DNA of 33,588 bases from an uncultured Erysipelotrichaceae bacterium. GTDB lineage: Bacteria; Bacillota_I; Bacilli_A; Erysipelotrichales; Erysipelotrichaceae. The stretch lies in contig CAJKOS010000005.1 in NCBI GenBank assembly GCA_905201565.1, positions 1 to 33,588 of the forward strand, read 5' to 3'. Position numbers and translations under genes: made by a program. The notes below the pieces were generated by a model. That model ran no database searches and had not been told where the DNA came from. It saw only the letters and a program-made list of their open reading frames with translations. Positions 14,949 to 25,400 of this stretch are shown piece after piece (the stretch's first letter is position 1; every line of letters begins with the position of its first letter).

Positions 14949-15348
14949 TTTTGTAAATAAAGGTAGACTTTTGCGACCAGTGAAATGTATTTATGACATA
15001 GATATGAAATACAGAGAAATCATGCCATATTACCGTCCTTGCTTTTGACAGTACCAGTTTAGTCCATTTGGTTATTTAAGTCTGCTTTTTCAACCAGGCA
15101 TCTTTGTTTTGATGAAATTAAGATGGTCTGAAACTGATATCTCGGTTTTAGATAGGCGGAATAGTCCCACATTCCGTGAATGAAAGCAGTTGTTGTCCCA
15201 CAAATTGCAACTGCTTTTTCTTTCGGGTTCAAATGGTATGACTTGTAAGAGATGTGCTAATATAATTGCATAATGAAAACAATCATAAGCCTGTTGTCTT
15301 TGTGGGAAAGGCAGCAGATGCTCTGGTCTTGTTTGTGGGAGGCAGGAT
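14949..15348 (+). promoter_or_regulatory. 400-base intergenic region: palindrome, terminator and regulator leader
   Basis: No gene is visible here. In order it holds about 200 bases without clear signals, the palindrome CGGAAT-AGTCCCAC-ATTCCG (15157-15176), a terminator-like hairpin (15183-15217), a TATAAT (15261-15266, without a good -35) as the likely regulator promoter, and two copies of TTTGTGGGA (15299-15307 and 15332-15340). The second copy runs into the regulator's ribosome site. TCCCACA occurs in both upstream hairpin loops and is the exact complement of TGTGGGA in the two later copies. Confidence 0.5.
15183..15220 (+). terminator. Terminator-like hairpin with a 10-bp stem
   Basis: AAAGCAGTTG (15183-15192) pairs perfectly with CAACTGCTTT (15208-15217) around a 15-base loop containing TCCCACAAA. 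The 3' side ends in CTTTTTCTTT. It probably ends the recombinase transcript. Confidence 0.7.
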
Positions 15349-16146
15349 ATGAAGTTTCTTGTGGTTGCAAAGGCAAAGGAAGATGCACTTTCCATTTGCC
15401 AGAGGATAAATGGATTATTCAAAGATATCGGTTTACATACGGTGATTGGTGATGAGATTTACACCGCTTCTTTTCCATCAGGCTGTAAATGTGCCTTGAT
15501 CTTTACCGATGATCTTCCTATTGAAACGGTAAATGACATAGCAGGAAGATTTATGCATGGCATGTCTTTATTTCTTACGCACAGGGACAAACTGGTAATA
15601 GATACAAAGAGGATACATATGGGATATATACTGAACATCCCGTTCAATGATGATGAACTGTTATTGGCAATCCAGATTGTCTTTTTTGTGGCAAAAAGCA
15701 GTTTCCGCCATATATATGCCAGAATGTTCGGCAGGTTTGAATTACTGGTTGATGGTAAACCGGTGCATTTTCCCAACCGGAAAGCGAAAGAACTTCTTGC
15801 GCTTTGCATAGACCACCAGGGAGGAGAGGTTTCAATCGAAGAAGCTACCGATAAGTTGTGGGAAAACCGGGAATATGATCAGAAGGTGAAGAATTTGTAC
15901 CGGAAGGCGGTAATGACGCTGCATTCCACATTGCAGGAAGCCGGTATTGAGGGATTGCTGGTCAATGGAAGAGGATATTGCCGTGTAGATACAACAATGT
16001 TCACTTGTGATTATTATTCTTTTCTTGCCGGTGGAAAAGACGGCATAAGGGATTATAGCCAGATGCGTACGTATTTGTTTGATTATTCATGGGCTGAGGA
16101 GACAAGAGGAATTTGTGAAAATATATTTCTGATGCTGATGAAGTAA
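15349..16146 (+). CDS. SARP/OmpR-type winged-helix transcriptional regulator with degenerate receiver-like N-terminus
   Basis: This 265-residue protein has two parts. Residues 1 to about 115 have an alternating strand-helix pattern like a response-regulator receiver (MKFLVVAKAKED, CALIFTDDLP), but the acidic pair at the end of strand 1 is missing, so phosphorylation is doubtful. Residues 124-215 are an OmpR/SARP winged helix: ARMFGRFELLVDGKPVHF, NRKAKELLALCIDHQGG, KVKNLYRKAVMTLHSTL and the wing LLVNGRGYCRVD. After it comes a short helical tail (DYYSFLAGG), far too short for a full bacterial transcriptional activation domain. GGGAGGCAGG precedes the ATG. It lies directly upstream of pilus operon 2 and downstream of operon 1, on the same strand. 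Control of one or both operons is inferred from position and shared motifs only. Confidence 0.8.
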   Translation: MKFLVVAKAKEDALSICQRINGLFKDIGLHTVIGDEIYTASFPSGCKCALIFTDDLPIETVNDIAGRFMHGMSLFLTHRDKLVIDTKRIHMGYILNIPFNDDELLLAIQIVFFVAKSSFRHIYARMFGRFELLVDGKPVHFPNRKAKELLALCIDHQGGEVSIEEATDKLWENREYDQKVKNLYRKAVMTLHSTLQEAGIEGLLVNGRGYCRVDTTMFTCDYYSFLAGGKDGIRDYSQMRTYLFDYSWAEETRGICENIFLMLMK

Positions 16147-16447
16147 CAAAACAGTAACACTTGATGTTGTATAAATTTATCAGATGGAAATGTAAAGGCG
16201 GTCTACAGATGTAACCGCTAGCCGGAATGTGGGATTCTGGGTTCATCGAAAGATGTATTTGGCAAAGTGACTATCTGATATGTGTTTCTCAATGTGGGGC
16301 TGATGAAAACAGATAAGGATAATCTGTAGTCTTTGTTGGATATTAGTAGGAAGTAGAGCATAGGAACGCCCCTGAGCGTTCCATTTTCTGTTTCAGGGAA
16401 CAAATCTAGTTCTAGTGCCCCATCCTGAGACAAACGGGAGGAAGCAT
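16147..16447 (+). promoter_or_regulatory. Leader region of pilus operon 2 with palindromic motif and attenuator-like hairpin
   Basis: No gene is present. CCGGAAT-GTGGG-ATTCTGG (16222-16240) resembles the inverse of the palindrome at 15157-15176. GTGACTATC (16267-16275) matches half of the operon 1 palindrome in inverse orientation. TATAAA at 16170-16175 is a possible -10 without a good -35. ACAGAT/ATCTGT (16309-16314 and 16322-16327) is a small hairpin, followed by the terminator-like hairpin at 16363. After that hairpin only 65 bases remain and show no promoter, so transcripts for the giant gene probably read through it. Confidence 0.5.
16363..16393 (+). terminator. Terminator/attenuator-like hairpin in the operon 2 leader
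   Basis: GGAACGC (16363-16369) and GCGTTCC (16376-16382) form a perfect 7-bp stem with a 6-base loop, followed by ATTTTCTGTTT. The 3' arm GTTCC can alternatively pair with GGAAC at 16397-16401. Either the regulator transcript ends here, or it is an attenuator in front of the adhesin gene. Confidence 0.6.
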
Positions 16448-19400
16448 ATGAACATAACACGTCGGTTGAAGTCTTTTACAGCACTGGCTCTTTCACTCAG
16501 TATGGGACTGCAGTTCTATCCTGTTCTGGGTGAGGAAACACCACAACCAGTAACAACAGATCTGAGCAGTTCTACAAGCGTAGACTGGGACTTGAAGTCC
16601 TATACAGCACATAAAGAAGATGGGGAATTTGTCCTTGGACTCAGCTTTGTGGAAGGAACAGTACTCCATGGCGGAGACACTATGTCTCTAACATTACCGG
16701 AAGGCTATACTTTTAGTGATGTAACAGAAGCATTACCTCTCTATGCTCTTCGTGATGGTGCACCGGGTGAATTGCTTGGTTCTTATACCATCAGTGGCAA
16801 TGTGCTTTCACTTGTATTCAATGAAACAAGTGACCTGACTGGTGTAACAGGTGAAATCACTGTTACCGGTACACCAATAGAAACAGTCACAGAAGGTAAT
16901 TATAAAGAATACACATGGACAATGGAAAATGACGAAGATGGTACAAGCAATACCGTCACTTTCCATGTGCCTTCCAGTGACATCATGAACTGGACATGGG
17001 TAAGTGCTGATGGCACATGGAATACAACAGTAGATTCCATTCAGGAAACAACAGATGGCACTACACTTGTCCTTTCCAACACAATCACAAACATCTCTGC
17101 TTATTCCTTCACACTCCCAACAGGTATAGCAGCAGACAATACAGAAGCAGCGTTAACCTATGCACCAATGAATCCTGATGGAACACGTTCACAGGAACAA
17201 ATCAATATTGGTACATATAATGTGGCTGATAATACTGTTTCTACAAACATCACAACACTGCCAACAGAAGCAGTGACAATGTCTATTCCTTTCACATGGA
17301 ATGATGTAGTTACACCAGAAGTAGTAGATGAAGAGCTGGTTGAAGTGATTACAGAAGAGAATGAACAGTTGAATGAAACACCAGAGCCAACAGATACTCC
17401 GGATGTTACACCAACACCAACTCCAGAAGTAACACCAACACCTACACCAGAAGTAACAGCTACACCAGAAACAACACCAACTCCAACACCTGAAACACCA
17501 GATGCAGAGAATGGTATTAACCTGATGGCTGATGGTGTACAGACGCTGGAAGGCTCCATTCAGACAGAAATTGGTCTTGATGGTGGTTTTGATGAATACG
17601 TAACAAATAGTTTTGTCAATAGTGCAATCCGGGATATTTACTGGATTGATAATAACAATGGTGAGAAAACAAGACCAGAATTTGATATTATCAAGAATAA
17701 TCTGGATATAAACAGATTGACATATACAGCACAGTATTCTTACACAATTGATAACATTGATAACCAGCAGAAGTTTGGGACAATTACATTGACTGCAGCA
17801 GAAGTGAATCAGCTTCTTGGTAATACACTGGATAATGCTGATATCGTTTTAACAGATCTTGGAGGAACAGGACATTATACGATAGGTGTTAACTCTCTTC
17901 CTGGAAATGTAACGTTCACCAAAACAACAGAGACAACCGGACAAGAAGGTGAGGAACCAACTGTTACTACAGAGAATGTTTCGGTTACATTTACAAATTG
18001 GACATTAAATCAGGATCCTGCTAAGCCAATTATTCAAGGGCCAGAAAAGACGATTGAGTATCCTTATAAAGATAATGAAGGTAATCCGCTAAAAGAAATA
18101 AAGGCGTGGACTGATCAGTATTCTGTGTTGCATGTTGAATATCGTGAAGCATGGAAAGATGAGGCTGACATTGAACATCAGGCTGGTTATTACGACCAGA
18201 ATGGTCTGATCAGACCTGGTGCTCCAGACGATGGATGGTTCTTTGTGCAACGGATGGATTATGAGGTAAATGTTTTGATCCGTCGTGGTACAAATGTATT
18301 TGGCAAAGCGGAAGGTTTGGAATGGGCTGTCAGAAATGCGTATGATTTCCATTGGAGAACTGGTATTACAGGCGCAGATGGTAAGGATATCAACGAAGGT
18401 AAAATGCTGCTTACTGAAGCAGGTGATACTGTAGAACTTATTTATAATACATTTGGTAATGCTGATCAGCTTCCTACAGCTGTCTATCATATAAAGAATA
18501 TTGAAAAGTATAATCTGAATGGCAGTGAACTGATTTTCTATCTTGAATACAACGGTTCAAATAAAGATGCACAGGGAAATCCAAAGGATGGTGTTATTTC
18601 TGTAGTGCCTTCTGAGAAAGATGCTACTGGAGCATGGGTTGGAGAAAACCAGTTAAAGGATAATGATTATCTCGATGAAGAAATTGTCAATGATCCAGTT
18701 AGTAACTTTGGTACTGCTACTGATAAGGTGTATAACGGTGGTCAGTTAATACTTACATTAAAAGGTCAGACAGATTACACAGCAACTAAATATTGGCAGG
18801 ATGATGAGGATAAGGATCATCGTCCTGAGGTGCAGTTCCAGCTTTGGCGCGTTACGCAAAAAACAACCAATAATGATGAATTAAGAGAATTATACAAGTC
18901 TGCTGCGCCAGTAGAACCCACTGCTCCGCAGAGTAGTGATAGGAATTCTACGACAGCAACTATCACAATAGAAAGTGATAATGATGATTCTCAGATAATT
19001 GATTTCAGCGGATTGTTTAAAGCGCAGAAAGGTGAAATGTATCTTCCAAAGTATGACCCTGAAGGCTATACATATGTATATTTCACTCGTGAAATTGTGA
19101 ATTATGAGGAAGGAGATAACCAGTATCGTACTGTTTATGGAAAACCTGATGATTATGAAGATACTTTGATTTATACGGGAGGAAGAGAACAGAACGATAC
19201 CAGCATCTATGATGGTGGTTCAATTACAAACATTCTGACTGGTACAACTAGTGCACAGGTAATCAAGCGTTGGACTGCAGATGCTTTCCAGAGTGAGCTT
19301 GGTGATGTGGATGTTGTTTTCAAGCTGCAAAGCAAAATAAAGAATGACAAAAATGCTGAATGGACTGATGTGACGTCAGGTGATGGCAACCTTGTCACAT

Positions 19401-22400
19401 ATACAATGGGACAGTCCAATACACCATTCTCAGCCGAGAATTTGATCCAGGATTATACAAGTCATTATGAAAAATATAACAATGATGGCAGAGAACTGGA
19501 GTTCAAATGGGTTGAGGATGGCGTATACCAGAATGATAAAGATCATACCACCAATTTGTTGCAGAGCTATGATGATGGCACATTTACCTTTACTCTGCGT
19601 CAAAAGGAGCAGGATGTTGTTTATGAATCATCTTCTGAAGTGGAATACAATGAAGAAAGTGGTACGTATGTCACAACAGTAGACAACAAAATTCAGGATA
19701 CAACTGAATATTTTGTAGAGAAGGTCTGGGATCCCGGTTTAACGCCAGTTCCTGTATATCTTGAAATGTTCCGTGGCGATACATCGAATAAAAATGTTAA
19801 GCTTGTTGATAAAAATGGAAATAACTTCAAGCTGGATGGAAAGATCGATGCTGTTGAAGAGGCAGTTGAGCTTTATGTTGAAGAAACACTAAATGATGAA
19901 AATGCCGAACCAGTAGGTAAGGTTTATGAGTATGAAGAATGGAAAGCAGCGTTTGTCGATTTGAAAAAATATGCACCGGATGGCAGCCCATATGACTACA
20001 TTGTTCTTGAAAGTCTGGAGGGTGCAACCTGGGCGGCTGACTATTCTGTTCGTTCAACAGAAAGTCCATTTACAGGAGAAACAGTAACACTGCTCACTAT
20101 CACTAACGTTCCAAATCCTGGCAACAGAATTTATGTCAGAAAACGCTGGCTTGATGATGGTGATGAACAACACAGAGGCGATGTTACTTTTACTGCTTAT
20201 CAAATCAAAGATGGTGTGAGTGTTGATGATTTCAAATGGAATGATCTTGAACCCGTTCAATATGAAGGACATGTTGCACAGGTTACAGTAAATCGCAGTG
20301 TTAACTGGTGGGGCCATATTCAGCTGCCAGTAGACTTTAATGAAGACAGAATGATTGTTCTTGAGACTTCGATTGCTTCAACGACACCAGGTGGAACACC
20401 TGTAGATTTAACGACTGGTTATTCTGGGCAAAATTCAACGATGACACCAGACCAGCTGAATGAATTGCTGCATAGTATATATAATGTTCAGCATGATGAT
20501 GCTTCTGGTCCTGAATCAAATGAATTCCAGTATAAAACAGAGAATCATCCCTACGAAGCATTCTATACAATGCAGAATCTTGAAGATGTTGAGTTCTATA
20601 CGGTTACCAACCGCAGACTTGGAACTGTCAATATTGATATCACAAAGAACTGGTTGGATGGTTCAGTTGGAACAAAATTGTCTGAAAACAGACAGCAGTT
20701 AATAAAAGCTCTTGAAGATGCTGAATATGAGCTTGTTGTTCAATTGGTTTTTTCGGATGTTCAGGATGACGATGTATCAAAAGATAGGATTAACATTGAT
20801 TATGAAAATGGTACAGTCAATCTTGGTGGACGTAATGTAACTATTGATAATGCTAATGGTGAAGATACACATAGCGCAATTCTTCCGATTGATGTTGATA
20901 GTAATACATCTACATATCATTTCCATGGATTACCAAAATATAATACATTGGGTAAGATAGTCCGCTATGATGTCTTTGAAGGCGCACGGAAAAAAGAAAC
21001 AACAAATGTAATATCTATACAGGAAGCTCTGAAAGATGCGGGAGTTACAGTTACTTTTGATTATGACTTCACGAAGTGGCAGAACAGTTATGTGATTTCA
21101 AAAGACCGCAATGTAGATACACAAACGATTACGATTCAAAACAAACTTTCCGGAACAAAGAATGTTCATTTCTGGAAAGAATGGGATGATGCATATCGTT
21201 ACGAAAATGGCCAGAGACCTGACTTGTATCTTTCGTTGTACCAATACAAACAGATTGGTATAGATGCAAATAACAATAAAGTTATGACCATGAGTGAAAT
21301 CTACCAGAATGTGCATTGGGAAAGTACCGGTAACAATGTTTGGGAATATACATTCTCAGATATGGACAAGTATGATGATTATGGCAATGAAATCATGTAT
21401 TACGCTGATGAGAGAATCAATGTGGATTATCAGTCGTTTGATTATCTTGATGTGTATTACAAGTATCTTCCAGATATCACAGAGAAAGAAGATATTAATG
21501 CTGATAATTTTGATGCGGTAAAATTCCATGCTGATATTCACTCAAAAACTTCTGTAGGTGATAGAAACGGATATGCGAGTGCACAAGACACCGGTAATGG
21601 CGTACTGCAGAATATTGGAAATGATGATAATAAATATTATATTCTTAGAGAGGATGGTATTTTCGTCAACCGTCTGCAGACTAATGTACGTATCTCAGGG
21701 CAAAAGATCTGGGCAAATGTCCCTGAGGGGTTCCTCGAAGATGATCTTGTTCCGGTACAATTCAAACTGTATCAGTTTAATGAAGCAAATGGTGATAAGA
21801 TTCCAGATAATAATACGAGCGTAGCTGAAATTGAAGATCCAGATGGTGATTACAAAAAGTCTATATATGCTTTTCTTGATATTACCGATTGGGCGAAGCA
21901 GAGAAACTCTAATGGATTGTATAAGTTTGAAATGCAATACATGGGAGAAAATGCTAATACAGTCAATGATGATGACACAATTACTGTCACTTTGATTACC
22001 AGGGATGAAAATGGAAATGTCATGTTAAATCCTGCGGATGCAACGATGATTCCCAAATATGATGATGACGGTAATCTTTATACATATGTATTAAGAGAAG
22101 CAGGTGATTTCAGCAGTTCTGAGGCAGAAAATAAAGGAGAGACAAATCTTGTATTCAAACAGCCTGCTCTGAACGATTTTGCAATTACAAATACATATGC
22201 AAATACTACCGGCAGAATCACTGTCAAGAAGCTTCTTGACACAAGTGAATATACGCCAGAAGAGATGGAAGAGATTATGGTTGAAAATCCTTCGATTGCT
22301 TTCCGTCTTGAGCGTTATTACAAGGATACACAGAATCCAGATCAATGGATTCATGATGAAAAATTCTCTGCAGAACAGACGATACAATGGAACGAGTTTG

Positions 22401-25400
22401 TAAATAACAAAAAAGAAATTGTTTTTGATGGATTGCAGGTATATGCGCCTAATGGGAATAAATATAAGTATGTCGTTATCGAAAATCCTGAAGAAAATCC
22501 ATTGATCGATGGTGGTTATGTCGTGAATGGTTGCGTTGGAGATGGCGAAGTACCAGATAGTACTCCAGTTGAAATTAAACCAGAAAATGGTGAATATCAA
22601 ATTGATGGAGTATATCCTGTCATCGATAACAATCAAAATAGTGTGTTAAGCCGTATAGGAGCTTTCTTTAAAGGTATTGGAGAATCGATCGGTATTGTTC
22701 CACGCAAGACAGGTGTAGATACTTCAGTGGCTACTTTTGAGAATGTTTATACAAAAGACTATGCACCATTGAGATTCAACAAGGAATGGGATGATGACGG
22801 AGCATCCAATTTGAGATTAACGACAGCATTGACATTTGATCTTAGTTACATTGATCCTGAACAGGACAATGGAAATGGATGGGATGCTTATGTCAAAGCA
22901 GGGGCTATCACTTTGGATATGTCCAAGGCTGAGATTTCTGCTGACAGAATGTCAGCAGAAATGACGGCAGAAAATGGTTTGACAATAGTTGAGGAATTTG
23001 AGAATACAGAAAATCCGATTAAGCAGGTGTCTAAGGTGACAGTTACTCCTGTTGGTGAAAATGTAACTCTTGATACAGCCAAAAATTGGGAGTACAGAAT
23101 TGAAAATCTGCCAATTTATGCGCCGAATGGTGTTGCATGGCAATACAAACTGCAGGAAACTGCATATGATCCATATATTGCAAATACTGGAGAAAAAGTA
23201 TTTACCTATCAGGAACCTTCGGAAAATGAATCCAAAGGCATCTTTGTTACTAATAATGGCAATTTCAGTAATTCATTGAGAATTAAAGTTCAGGCAACAA
23301 AGAATGTCGTTGATAGTGATAAACCCAATAAAAACTATACGAGTGATACAGCAAAGAATGATGAATTCATTAACTATACCGGTTATCGGATTGATGTGAT
23401 TTATGATCTGTATGCAAAATTCGTTGTAGCGGATAACTGGGAAGACGCAATTGACAAGTTCTACACTTCTGGTCAAGGCGATAATGACTCTACAGATTGG
23501 GTAAATCTGACTGAAAAGGATTTTGAGGTAAACTATCCAAACATTAAAGATGCATTTGATACAGCTAATGAAAATGTTGAAAATCTGACATTCACTCGCA
23601 CAGAGCAATTTGAAAAGTATAAGGAATTCGATCAGATAAGTCAGAGCATTGAGAATTTGCCAAGGGCGTTTAATATCACAGTCAATGGAGAAAGCAAGAT
23701 TGTCTTTGCAAGTTATGCGTTGCTTGAAACAGAGGTAGATCTTGTCGATGTTGATAACGGAAACCATGTAGTTTACCGTGAAAGGCTGATGCCAAACTTT
23801 GTCAATACAACAGTTCCTGATACAAGTGGTAATGAGCATTATAAATTCAGTAATATCTCATACCAGACTGATGATAAGGTTGTTGCATACTGGTTCTCAA
23901 CGACGGCCGAATATCTTTCATCAATATCAATATCAACAACAAATGATGGTGTAACTTTGACGTATGCAACTACTGATTACAAGTTCATGAAACCAAGGTT
24001 TGATGAAGAGGCTGATGTACTTCCAGGTTCATTCTGTGAAGATTACAAAGACAAACGTTTGGAATTCAAGTATGAAGAACATCTACCATATATATGGATT
24101 GATGAGACTGTTTCAAGTTCTAATTCCAAACATATATTTATCAATGATCAGTTTAACGAGATTGATACAACGACTTTAAAAGTCACAAAGAACTGGTCAG
24201 AAGATAATAACAATATTTATGGAACACGGTATCCTGCAGGAATAACCACAGGCAATTGGACAGTTGATTATCAGCTGCAACAATCTGATGGAAACAATGT
24301 TTGGACAGATTATGACCTTACTGGCAATTATTATAAGGTCATAACCGGTACCGATACAGAGCGCAGTAAGTCAGTTGAATATAAGAATCTTCCAGCAAAT
24401 GGCGTGGTGAGAGTATTTGATTCAGATGGTAAATTGACTGGTTATAAGACGGTTGATAAATTTGCATATCGAGTTCTTGAAAAGAATACGGATGCAGCCG
24501 GAACTCCAATAGATGATAAAACACCTGATCCAGATGGTATATACAATTCCACATATGAAGTTACATATGACAACGCCTATACAGATACAGAGCAAGATGG
24601 CCCGAATGTATCAATAACAAACAAGTTGTTAACCATTGATGTGAAAGCAACAAAGAACTGGGAAGCTGAAGATCGTGGTTTAACAAGACCTGTTACATTC
24701 CAGATACAGTATGCTACTGATACAAATAATGACGATAAATATGAATGGGAGACATTTACGAAGGGTAATGAAGGCAAGGTGACTCTGAATGGTGTAGCAG
24801 ATGAAGAATCCGCATACTATGAAGATTCACCATGGCATGCTGTCTGGAAGGGATTGCCACTCAATATGCCTGGATCAGTAACAGAATCTGTGACAATTGG
24901 AACAGAGACAGTTGAGAAGACGGTCTATCGCGTTGTAGAAATTGTGGATGTCAATAATGCATATGTCAGCAATAATTCTGGAAATGTTGAAGGTTCAGGA
25001 ACTAAAGATGATCCATATGTCTATGTTTTGAAAGAAACAACTGGTGAACAGACTAGTGTGGACACTTTTGTGGAAACTTATTCCATAACGAACGAACTTA
25101 CTACATTAAAGCTCAGTAAGACCATCATGCTTCCAGAACTCGGTGCAAATGTTTCAGCAACAATTAATGGTAAACTCTTGAACACTGAATTTGTGTTCAC
25201 TATTGAGGGTACTATTCCAGATAGTGCAAAGTATGAGGTTTATGAGCTTGGAAATCCTAATGATAATGTGGTTAAAGAACTAGGCAAGCTTAATAGCAAT
25301 CAAGAGATCACATTAAAGCATAACCAATATGCATTGATCTATGGTTTGCTGAAAGGTACTAAGTACACAATCACTGAAACTGCAGAAGGATATAAAGCAC

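Noticed and set aside
14949..15150. Possible tRNA or small RNA in the spacer after the recombinase
   Set aside because: No cloverleaf or conserved T-loop sequence, and no strong paired stem, is visible in this part.
17158..17559. 133-codon minus-strand frame rich in Gly/Val/Ser
   Set aside because: It is the antisense of the Thr-Pro repeat linker in the giant adhesin; low complexity and no ribosome site.
22091..23839. Two long minus-strand frames (181 and 188 codons)
   Set aside because: They are Ile/Phe/Cys-rich shadows of Asp/Asn/Lys-rich Cna-B codons on the plus strand.
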